Source: Chloroflexota bacterium
Lineage (GTDB): Bacteria; Chloroflexota; UBA6077; CF-72
Reading direction: 5' to 3'
Assembly (NCBI GenBank): GCA_016191465.1
Contig: JACPOP010000014.1
Coordinates: 186,001 to 250,000, forward strand
Length of the DNA stretch: 64,000 nt
Made by a program: the position numbers and the translations under genes
The notes under the pieces: model-generated
Seen by the model: only the letters and a program-made list of their open reading frames with translations
What the model was told of the DNA's origin: nothing
Databases searched by the model: none
Shown here: positions 42,750 through 49,509 of the stretch, one piece after another
Position numbering within the stretch: the stretch's first letter is position 1
Layout of the letters: each line of letters begins with the position of its first letter

Positions 42750-43951
42750 TGCCGGCGGCCGAAGAGGCGCCGCGGGCCGCGCGTGACGCGCTGGCCCTGA
42801 AGTACGGCCTCAACCCGCACCAGGCGCCAGCGCGGGTCCTGCGCGAGGGCGGCCTGCCGTTTCAGGTCCTGCGGGGCCGGCCGGGTTACATCAACCTCCT
42901 GGACGCGCTCGGCTCCTGGCAACTCGTCCGCGAGCTGAAGGCAGCGCTGGAGCTGCCGGCCGCGGCGAGCTTCAAGCACACCAGCCCGGCCGGTGCCGCG
43001 GTGGGGCATCCGCTCTCGGCGTCCCTCACGCGGGCGTACTTCGTCGAGGGCATGGATCTCTCGCCGCTGGCCGCCGCGTACGCTCGGGCGCGCGGGGCAG
43101 ATCGGGTGTCGTCGTACGGCGACTGGGTGGCGCTTTCGGACGTGGTCGACGAGCCCACCGCGCGGCTCCTGCGGCGCGAGGCGTCGGATGGCGTGATCGC
43201 GCCGGGCTTCGAGCCAGCCGCGCTGGCGGTGCTGCAGGAGAAGAAGGAAGGCTACGTCATTCTCCAGGTGGACCCGTCGTACGAGCCGCCGGCGCCCCTG
43301 GAGCGGCGCGACGTCTTCGGCGTTACCTTTGAGCAGCGGCGAAACGACCGGCGGATCACGTCGGACCTGCTGGCGAACGTCGTAACGGCAGCGAAGGACC
43401 TGCCGGCCGAGGCGCGACGGGACCTGCTGGTGGGGCTGATCGCGCTCAAGTACACCCAGTCCAACTCGGTCTGCTTCTCGCGCGATGGGCAGGTGATTGG
43501 CGTGGGCGCCGGCCAGCAGTCGCGGATCCACTGCACCCGGCTCGCCGCCGCCAAGGCCGACCTGTGGCACCTGCGCCAGCATCCGGCGGTGCTGGACCTG
43601 CCCTTTCGCCAGGGCATCACCCGCACGGAGCGTGACAACGCCATCGACGGCTTCCTCCGCGACGATCTCTCGGAGCCGGAGGAGCGGCTGTGGACAGGCT
43701 CGTTCGAGCAAATGCCGCGGCGGCTCACGACGGACGAACAGCGGGCATGGCTGGCCGTGTTCGCCGCCGACGTTGCGCTGACCTCGGACGCCTTCTTCCC
43801 GTTCCGCGACAACCTGGATCGAGCCGCGCGCGGCGGTGTCCGCTACGTCGCCCAACCGGGGGGCTCGCTGCGTGACGACGCGGTGATCGCAGCCTGCGAC
43901 GAGTACGGCATGACGATGGCCTTCACCGGCGTTCGGCTGTTCCTGCACTGA
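42749..43951 (+). CDS. Stand-alone AICAR transformylase, eukaryote-type
   Basis: A 400-residue protein lacking a cyclohydrolase domain. ALKYGLNPHQ opens it. The catalytic segment is SFKHTSPAGAAVG, followed by AAYARARGADRVSSYGDWVALSDV, ALKYTQSNSVCF, GAGQQSRIHCTRLA and SSDAFFPFRDN-like TSDAFFPFRDN. These blocks resemble the transformylase half of animal ATIC more than bacterial PurH. Similar single-domain enzymes are known in some bacteria. It converts AICAR to FAICAR with 10-formyl-THF. It is coupled to purH by a one-base overlap and ends the operon. Confidence 0.9.
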   Translation: MPAAEEAPRAARDALALKYGLNPHQAPARVLREGGLPFQVLRGRPGYINLLDALGSWQLVRELKAALELPAAASFKHTSPAGAAVGHPLSASLTRAYFVEGMDLSPLAAAYARARGADRVSSYGDWVALSDVVDEPTARLLRREASDGVIAPGFEPAALAVLQEKKEGYVILQVDPSYEPPAPLERRDVFGVTFEQRRNDRRITSDLLANVVTAAKDLPAEARRDLLVGLIALKYTQSNSVCFSRDGQVIGVGAGQQSRIHCTRLAAAKADLWHLRQHPAVLDLPFRQGITRTERDNAIDGFLRDDLSEPEERLWTGSFEQMPRRLTTDEQRAWLAVFAADVALTSDAFFPFRDNLDRAARGGVRYVAQPGGSLRDDAVIAACDEYGMTMAFTGVRLFLH

Positions 43952-44288
43952 GCTTGGGTGGGCGTCGCCTCCCTCACGAAGGCGGGCTGCTGCGACGCCT
44001 GTCCACCCGTAGGCCGGCTGCTTTCAGCCCCCCCTCTTCACGTGCACGGTCGCAACTGGGCCGCACGCACGCTTCACGCGCTCGGACCAGCCCACGGAGT
44101 GCGACAGAGGAGTCTCGCCACGGCGCAACCACTCCCCACACCCCGATGGTGCCACCCCAGCACCCGCTCCTCTCAGCCGCTCACCTCCTTGCGGGTTTGA
44201 GGCGCAGCTTCGCTAGTATGAGGTGCCCGCGGCCGTCGCGTCGCCAACCGATGACCTGGCACCGGCTGTGACGGAATGGGAGAGCTGC
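43952..44288. other. Intergenic region after the purine operon
   Basis: I find no gene in these 337 bases. Near the end, TTGCGG (about 44192) and TAGTAT (about 44215) could be a weak promoter for the aspartate dehydrogenase gene, but the 17-base spacing rule is not met well. Confidence 0.35.
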
Positions 44289-45113
44289 ATGACAAACGTG
44301 AATTCGCCGCGAGCATTGCGGGCGGGCATCCTTGGCTACGGGTCGGTCGGCCGCGGGCTTGGCGAGTTGATCCGCGCTGGCGTGGCGGGATCGGTCGAGG
44401 TGGTGGGCGTGCTGGTGCGAGAGCCGTCGCGGTATGCGGATGAGGCAACTCGGACAGGATGGACGTTTGTCGACAGCGCCGAAGCATTGCTGGCACTCCG
44501 TCCGACGGTGGTCGCCGAGGCTGCCGGCCACGCCGGGCTTCGTCAGCACGTGCCAACGCTCCTGCGCGGCGGTGTCGAGGTGCTGTGCATCAGTGTTGGC
44601 GCCCTGGGCGACCCGGAATTGCTGGACAGCCTGCTGGAGGCTGCCGCTGAGGGCCAGTCGCGCCTGCGCGTGGTCTCTGGGGCCATCGCTGGCCTGGACG
44701 CCATCAGTGCGGCGGCGACCATCGGGCTCGACGAGGTGACCCACACGATCCGAAAGCCGCCGACCTCGCTGCTCTCCGTGGAGGAGGCCGCGCAGGTGAA
44801 GGCAAGCGGCGAGCCGCGCGTGCTGTACCGCGGACCGGCGCGGGAGGCCGCCAGGCTCTTTCCAGAAAATGTCAACGTGGCCGCCGCCGTCAGCCTGGCC
44901 GGGATCGGGCTGGACCGCACCATCGCTCAGGTCGTGGCCGATCCGTCGGTGACGCGCAACACGCACGAGGTCTCGGCGAAGGGCGCGTTCGGCCAACTGG
45001 ACATCCGGATGCAGAACATCCCCAGCGAGAATCCGAAGACCGGCCGCATTGTCGCCCCCAGTCTCGCGCGAGTGTTGCGCTCCTACAGTGAGCCGCTCGT
45101 CGTCGGCGCCTGA
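44289..45113 (+). CDS. nadX: L-aspartate dehydrogenase family protein
   Basis: A 274-residue NAD(P)-dependent dehydrogenase from an ATG at 44289 preceded by GGGAGAG. The Rossmann motif AGILGYGSVGRGLGELI is at about residues 11-27. EAAGHAGLRQHVPTLL, CISVGALGDPEL, SGAIAGLDAI, FPENVNVAAAVSLAGIG and the closing THEVSAKGAFGQLDI match the aspartate dehydrogenase (DUF108) family. NadX makes iminoaspartate for NAD synthesis; some relatives use other amino acids or act in catabolism. No nadA or nadC gene is adjacent, so the pathway role is inferred. Confidence 0.82.
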   Translation: MTNVNSPRALRAGILGYGSVGRGLGELIRAGVAGSVEVVGVLVREPSRYADEATRTGWTFVDSAEALLALRPTVVAEAAGHAGLRQHVPTLLRGGVEVLCISVGALGDPELLDSLLEAAAEGQSRLRVVSGAIAGLDAISAAATIGLDEVTHTIRKPPTSLLSVEEAAQVKASGEPRVLYRGPAREAARLFPENVNVAAAVSLAGIGLDRTIAQVVADPSVTRNTHEVSAKGAFGQLDIRMQNIPSENPKTGRIVAPSLARVLRSYSEPLVVGA

Positions 45114-45136
45114 ACCGCGCGCCGGACTCTCACCAC

Positions 45137-45400
45137 ATGCCGGTGTCGGACACCGACCGAGCAGCCGAACGGGTCCAGATCGACCTCCTGCGGGCCGCAT
45201 CCTTCGAGCGCCGCGCCACGCTCGCCCGCTCGCTGAGCACCACGACGCTCGAGCTTGCGAGACGTGCGATCGAGGAGGCCCACCCGGACGCATCTGAGGA
45301 TGAGCTGGGGGTGCGGTTTGTCGCGGCGTGCTACGGAAAAGCCCTGGCCGAACGGCTCCGCCGCTACATCGAAGCATGCATAGCGGGCCGCCAACCGTGA
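45137..45400 (+). CDS. Small helical protein, probable partner of a lost nucleotidyltransferase-like gene
   Basis: An 87-residue, strongly helical protein (ERRATLARSLSTTTLELARR, ELGVRFVAACYGKALAERLR). It resembles a family of small proteins that in many bacteria lie immediately before an AbiEii-like nucleotidyltransferase gene. Here a GTG at 45397 overlaps its stop as GTGA, as if a second gene began, but only 27 codons remain. I know no demonstrated function. The first ATG is at 45137. Confidence 0.6.
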   Translation: MPVSDTDRAAERVQIDLLRAASFERRATLARSLSTTTLELARRAIEEAHPDASEDELGVRFVAACYGKALAERLRRYIEACIAGRQP

Positions 45401-45480
45401 GCCGCACGCCCCACTGGGCGGCCGAGCTGGATCTGGCTGATCTGCTTGCAGCGGCACTCGCCGAGGCAGCGAGGGACTGA
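45397..45480 (+). pseudogene. Possible C-terminal remnant of a nucleotidyltransferase-like gene
   Basis: The 27-codon frame ends with HWAAELDLADLLAAALAEA. This resembles the last residues of AbiEii-type nucleotidyltransferases, which usually finish with a W-A-x-E-L-x-V-A-D-L-L segment. An internal deletion that kept the overlapping start and the tail would explain it. The call rests on a short match. Confidence 0.4.
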
Positions 45481-45487
45481 TCGCGGT

Positions 45488-46294
45488 ATGGCAGGTGCAG
45501 CGCGCGGGGAGCTCAGTACCCCCGAGGTGGCTGATCAGCTTCGAGCGCTTGGCGTTCAGTTGGGTGGGGTGTTGCTCGTCCACACGTCGTTCCGGGCTGT
45601 GCGGCCGGTCGAGGGCGGACCCGCGGGGCTGATTCGAGCCCTTCAGGCCGCTCTCGGCCCGGATGGGACGCTGGTGATGCTCTCGTCAGCCGCGGACGAC
45701 GACGTGCCGTTCGACCCCGCCACCATGGCCGTAACGCCTGACCTCGGAGTCGTGGCCGACACCTTCTGGCGGCTGCCCGGCGTAATGCGGAGCGACCATC
45801 CGTTCGCCTTCGCGGCGGCGGGCGCTCAGGCGGCCCAGATCACCGCCGATCCCCTGCCGCTTCCGCCCCACATCCCGGAGAGCCCGGTCGGGCGCGTGTA
45901 CGACCTCAATGGCCAGGTGCTCCTGCTGGGGGTTGGGCACGACGTGAACACTACCGTGCACCTGGCCGAGCTACTCTTCGGCGTTCCGTACGCCGTGCCG
46001 AGGTACTGCACCGTCCTCCAGGGTGGTCGGCCGGTGCGGGTCGACTACCTCGAGAACGACCATTGCACCGAGCGGTTCGCGCTCGTCGAGGCGTGGCTCC
46101 AGGAACGCGGCCTTCAGCGCGAGGGGCCCGTGGGACACGCACGGGCGCGGCTCATGCGCGCTCGCGACGTGGTGGACGGTGCGTTGGCGCTTCTGGCTGG
46201 CGACCCGCTAGTGTTTCTCCACCCCTCGAGCGCCGCCTGCGTCCAATGTGACGCGGCGCGCAGCAGCGTCAACGCTCCCCGCGTGGGTACCTGA
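45488..46294 (+). CDS. AAC(3)-family N-acetyltransferase
   Basis: A 268-residue protein from an ATG at 45488. GGVLLVHTSFRAVRPVEGGP, GTLVMLSS, LGVVADTFWRLPGVMRSDHPFAFAAAG, SPVGRVYDLNGQVLLLGVGHDVNTTVHLAE and CTVLQGGRP are the ordered blocks of the aminoglycoside 3-N-acetyltransferase family. The His in RSDHPFAF is the conserved family His. Such chromosomal members may acetylate aminoglycosides or other amines; resistance cannot be assumed from the sequence. There is no sign of a mobile element around it and its base use matches its neighbours. Confidence 0.88.
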   Translation: MAGAARGELSTPEVADQLRALGVQLGGVLLVHTSFRAVRPVEGGPAGLIRALQAALGPDGTLVMLSSAADDDVPFDPATMAVTPDLGVVADTFWRLPGVMRSDHPFAFAAAGAQAAQITADPLPLPPHIPESPVGRVYDLNGQVLLLGVGHDVNTTVHLAELLFGVPYAVPRYCTVLQGGRPVRVDYLENDHCTERFALVEAWLQERGLQREGPVGHARARLMRARDVVDGALALLAGDPLVFLHPSSAACVQCDAARSSVNAPRVGT

Positions 46295-46477
46295 GGACCG
46301 ACCACTTGACCGCGCGAAGCCGCCTATGGCCGGCAGCTACGGTTGCAGCGGCGTCTGAATCGGGGCGGGTTCTCCGGCCGCGCCGATTGAGCCTAACCCT
46401 CAGGCTCTCCCGGGTCCGATGTCGGCCACCGACGTGGCCGACATCGCCGTTTCCGGAGATGGCGTTTGTGGTCGACC

Positions 46478-47524
46478 TTACGCGGTCGCGGCTGCCGCGG
46501 GCAGGGCGCCTGGGACGAGCCTGCGGAGTCGGGGCATGACATGCTCGGCGTACAGGTCCAACGCTCGGCGCTGGTCCGGGCCGGGGAAGTGGAAGACCAG
46601 GTGGTTGAAGCCCAGGTCCGTGTAGAACTTGATCCGCTCTACGTGCTCCTCGGGGTCCGTGGAAACGATGAACCGCTTGGCGGTTCGCTCCACGGGCAGC
46701 GCGTCGGCCAGACGCTCCATCTCCCGCGGGTCCTCGACGCCGGTCTTCTCCTCGGATGAGAGGGCCAGGGCGCCCCAGAAGCGGGTGTCTTCCATCGCCC
46801 GAGCCCGGTCCGTGTCAAACGACACCTTCACCTCGATCAGGCGGTCGAGCGACTCAGGGTCCTTGCCGGCCTCGAGGGCGCCAGCCACCAGTGCCGGGAG
46901 GAGCTGGTCGCGGTACAGCTCGGCGCCCTTGCCGCTGGTGCAGATGAAGCCATCGGCGTTCTTGCCGACGTACTTGGCCATCTGCGGCCCGCCGGCGGCG
47001 ATGTAGAGAGGAACCCCACCCTCACGCGGGCGGTCGTAAATGGTGGCGCCGTGGGTGGTGTAGTAGGTGCCCTTGTGATCCACGAAGTCCTCGCCCCACA
47101 ACCGGCGCATGAGGGCCACGGCCTCGCGCAGGCGGGCATAGCGCTCCTTGAAGTCGGGCCACTCCACGCCAGTGGGAGCGACCTCGTTGAGCGACTCGCC
47201 GGTGCCGATGCCGAGCATCACGCGGCCGGGAGCCATCAGCGCCAGGGTGCCCATGGCATGAGCCACGATGGACGGGTGGTAGCGGAAGGTGGGCGTGACC
47301 ACGCTGGTGCCGATCTGCACCCGCTTGGTGCGCTCGGCCAGCCCGCCCATCCAGGCGAACGAGAACGGCGAGTGGCCGTTGGTGTGGCGCCAGGGCTGGA
47401 AGTGGTCGCTGATGACGACGCTATCAAAGCCGCGCTCCTCGGCATCGACCGAGAACTCCAGCAGCTCGCGTGGGCCGAACTGCTCGGCCGAGGCTTTGTA
47501 GCCCAGTTTCAGTGGGAGGGACAT
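46478..47524 (-). CDS. fgd: F420-dependent glucose-6-phosphate dehydrogenase
   Basis: A 348-residue LLM-class enzyme from an ATG at 47524. LKLGYKASAEQFGPREL, ISDHFQPWRH, GTSVVTPTFRYHPS, GVGTGE-like GIGTGESLNE, FKERYARLRE, YIAAGGP and GFICTSGKG match mycobacterial Fgd1 nearly block for block, including ALPVERTAKRFIVS and NHLVFHFPGPDQRR. It oxidises glucose 6-phosphate to 6-phosphogluconolactone and reduces coenzyme F420. This implies that the organism makes F420. The second LLM enzyme at 56003-57064 could use the reduced cofactor. Confidence 0.9.
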   Translation of the reverse strand: MSLPLKLGYKASAEQFGPRELLEFSVDAEERGFDSVVISDHFQPWRHTNGHSPFSFAWMGGLAERTKRVQIGTSVVTPTFRYHPSIVAHAMGTLALMAPGRVMLGIGTGESLNEVAPTGVEWPDFKERYARLREAVALMRRLWGEDFVDHKGTYYTTHGATIYDRPREGGVPLYIAAGGPQMAKYVGKNADGFICTSGKGAELYRDQLLPALVAGALEAGKDPESLDRLIEVKVSFDTDRARAMEDTRFWGALALSSEEKTGVEDPREMERLADALPVERTAKRFIVSTDPEEHVERIKFYTDLGFNHLVFHFPGPDQRRALDLYAEHVMPRLRRLVPGALPAAAATA

Positions 47525-47545
47525 GGGGTTCTCCAAGTTTCACTA

Positions 47546-47674
47546 GCAAGTTGCAAGTTGCAAGTTGCAAGTTCCAAGTTCGGAGTTCGGAGTTGTCAGG
47601 AGACGAAGTGTCGGTGTCATCCTTGAGCGGAGCGAAGGATCCGTCTCCTACTTGGAACTTGGAACTTGGAACTA
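47546..47674. repeat. Dispersed palindromic repeat, copy B
   Basis: Tandem CAAGTTG/CAAGTTC units on the left and ACTTGGAACTTGGAAC units on the right enclose a core (47599-47650) that matches the inverse complement of copy A at 14051-14167 with only a few changes. It fills the gap between the fgd start and the bicupin stop. Its hairpin could attenuate or terminate transcription between these two same-strand genes. Confidence 0.82.
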
Positions 47675-47687
47675 GAAAACTCGCTCC

Positions 47688-48626
47688 TCATTCGTCGTCG
47701 TGGAGGGGCGAGTGCTTCAGGTCCTTGTCGATCGTCCGGTACCCCTTCCACTGCTCTGTGAACCAGTAGCGCACGCCGAACTCGAAGCGCAGCTCGCGCG
47801 TTTCGCCATCGGAGGGGTTGAAGTGCTGGTGGTGCATCATGCCCGGCGGGACGTGCACCGCGTCGCCCTGCTCCCAGGTGTACTCCTTGTCGCCGATCTT
47901 CGAGTAGCCGCGGCCCTGCAAAGCGTACAGGTACGCCTCTGGATGGGCGTGGCTGTGGCTCTTGGAGTGGGGGAGCTCCACGAAGATCGAGCTGATGGCA
48001 GCGGCGGTGGCCTTGAAGCCGTTTTTGTTGCCGTTGCGGCCCATCAGGAAATACGTGGCGCCGTGCTTGGTCTCGTTGGAGAGCTCGTACTGGTGCTCGT
48101 GCATGGCGATGCGCCGGCCGTCCTCTGGCCAGTACTGCGACTCCTCGGCGGGCACTGAGTCGTACGCACCGTCGGCGTTCGCGCCAGCCTCCTCGATCTG
48201 CTCCATGTGGCCCAGGTTCACACCGACTTCGAGTGGCCAGGCCAGGCCGGAGAGGTACACCACGGGGGTCGAGCCGGTGTTCACCAGCTGGTGCTTGGAG
48301 CGATAAGGCACGTGCAGCACCGTGCGGGCGTGGAACTCGTAGCGCTGGCCGTCCAGTACCAGGAAGCCGTCGCCCTGCTCCACGTAGATGGCCTCCTCGC
48401 CGTGGGCGTGCAGGCCGGTGTGCCACCCCACGGGGATCTCAGCCTTCATGAGGAGGCTACCGCCGGTCGTGAACCCGGTCTCGGGTGCAATCATCAGCGC
48501 GGCCTTCGCATCCTGGCGGGTCTGCACCCACTCCAGGCTCTTGCCGTGGGCAACGCGCGGTGCCTCGGGCACCTCAAGCTCAATGCGCTCGGATTGAGCC
48601 AGCCAGTTCTCGTAGAAGTCGGCCAT
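47688..48626 (-). CDS. Bicupin, gentisate-dioxygenase-like protein
   Basis: A 312-residue protein from an ATG at 48626; an open extension to 48803 is rejected because it translates to Arg/Ser-rich sequence. Both cupin domains keep their metal ligands: GWHTGLHAHGEEAIYVEQG with a later KHQLVN, and SHSHAHPEAYLYALQG with MHHQHFNP. Two-domain cupins of this kind include gentisate and hydroxynaphthoate dioxygenases, which cleave aromatic rings with Fe(II). The substrate is not proven. A TGCA-rich inverted repeat lies just before the start codon, pointing to a leaderless or tightly repressed transcript. Confidence 0.8.
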   Translation of the reverse strand: MADFYENWLAQSERIELEVPEAPRVAHGKSLEWVQTRQDAKAALMIAPETGFTTGGSLLMKAEIPVGWHTGLHAHGEEAIYVEQGDGFLVLDGQRYEFHARTVLHVPYRSKHQLVNTGSTPVVYLSGLAWPLEVGVNLGHMEQIEEAGANADGAYDSVPAEESQYWPEDGRRIAMHEHQYELSNETKHGATYFLMGRNGNKNGFKATAAAISSIFVELPHSKSHSHAHPEAYLYALQGRGYSKIGDKEYTWEQGDAVHVPPGMMHHQHFNPSDGETRELRFEFGVRYWFTEQWKGYRTIDKDLKHSPLHDDE

Positions 48627-48628
48627 GT

Positions 48629-48647
48629 ATTGCAGAATGTATGCAAT
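48629..48647. promoter_or_regulatory. Candidate operator upstream of the bicupin gene
   Basis: ATTGCA (48629-48634) and TGCAAT (48642-48647) form a perfect six-base inverted repeat with a seven-base spacer, three bases from the ATG of the minus-strand bicupin gene. Related motifs precede the genes at 57133 and 62757. Confidence 0.45.
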
Positions 48648-48819
48648 TCTGGGCTCGGTTTCAATCGGGCTGGTGCAACGAGATGCGCACTGCGGGGATT
48701 CAGTCTGCTGCCACGGCTGCGTTGGACTCAGACGCCTCGGGCTGAGGTGCAGGAGTTGGATCAGGCCAGGTACGTTCCTTGTCCGCAACCCAGCTCGTGA
48801 CATACATTTTTTGAAACGT

Positions 48820-49077
48820 ATGCCGCTTCACACTGTCCAGGCTCGAGGCTAGATCACCCTCACGCGCGACATTCGACGCGACGCCGGGATCCGGCCGGGC
48901 GATCGCGTCATCACGCGTGTCACGGCTCCTGGAACCGTCGAGGTCAGGGTGTTGCCAGCACTCCCCATGGCAGAGCTTCTCGATCGGTACCGTATTGATG
49001 GGATCGTCGACGAGGCTGTCGACCGCAGGGCCTGGGAAGCTGAAGCGGCTCGCGAGGTTCTCGGGCAGGCCGACTGA
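48820..49077 (+). pseudogene. AbrB-type antitoxin gene interrupted by an in-frame amber codon
   Basis: The frame from the ATG at 48820 reads MPLHTVQARG, then TAG at 48850-48852, then ITLTRDIRRDAGIRPGDRV and continues to a stop at 49075-49077. AbrB/MazE-like antitoxins have ARGQITLP here, so the amber codon replaces the conserved Gln (CAG to TAG). The rest, including DELLDRYRIDG-like AELLDRYRIDG and AWEAEAAREVLGQ, is intact at 85 codons. The PIN toxin gene begins nine bases later. CATAC and GTATG arms (48801-48822) flank the start and may be the operator. Confidence 0.78.
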
Positions 49078-49086
49078 GCTGCTTCG

Positions 49087-49503
49087 ATGGCCGATGGGCT
49101 GCTCGACACCAACATTTTCATTCACGCCCCCACGAGCGATTCGCACAGTGAGGAGTGCCGGCGCTTCCTCGCAGCGCTGGAGGCGGGCACGGTTCGAGCC
49201 GTCCTGGAGACCCTGGTGCTGCACGAGCTCTCGTACGCGCTGCCGCATTACTTGAAACAACTGACCCGCGCGGACGTGGCGATCTACCTTCTCACGGTCC
49301 TCAGTTGGAGAGGCGGGCTGGGTGAAAAGGACCTCATGGCCGATTCCGTCCAGCGCTGGGCGCAGACACCTGGGCTGTCCTTCGCGGACGCCTACCTGGC
49401 GGCGCTGGCGGCGATGCGAGGGAGCCCCGTGTTCACCCGGAACCGCCATGAGCTGGCGGCGCAGGGGGTGGACGTGCCGAGCCGCCTTCCCCACGGCGCC
49501 TGA
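49087..49503 (+). CDS. PIN-domain RNase toxin (VapC-like)
   Basis: A 138-residue PIN protein. GLLDTNIFIH gives the first Asp, LVLHELSYALPHYL the conserved Glu, SFADAYLAALAA the central Asp and VFTRNRHELA the C-terminal conserved segment. It is preceded by the AbrB-type antitoxin frame, which carries an amber codon. If that antitoxin is truly dead, this toxin must be poorly expressed, inactive or neutralised by another antitoxin. All acidic residues are present, so inactivity is not evident. Confidence 0.85.
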   Translation: MADGLLDTNIFIHAPTSDSHSEECRRFLAALEAGTVRAVLETLVLHELSYALPHYLKQLTRADVAIYLLTVLSWRGGLGEKDLMADSVQRWAQTPGLSFADAYLAALAAMRGSPVFTRNRHELAAQGVDVPSRLPHGA

Positions 49504-49509
49504 CCGGCC

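Noticed and set aside
48850-48852. Amber codon recoded to an amino acid throughout the genome
   Set aside because: TAG ends other genes here, for example the dienelactone-hydrolase-like gene at 14034 and the hicB gene at 58658, so the standard code applies.
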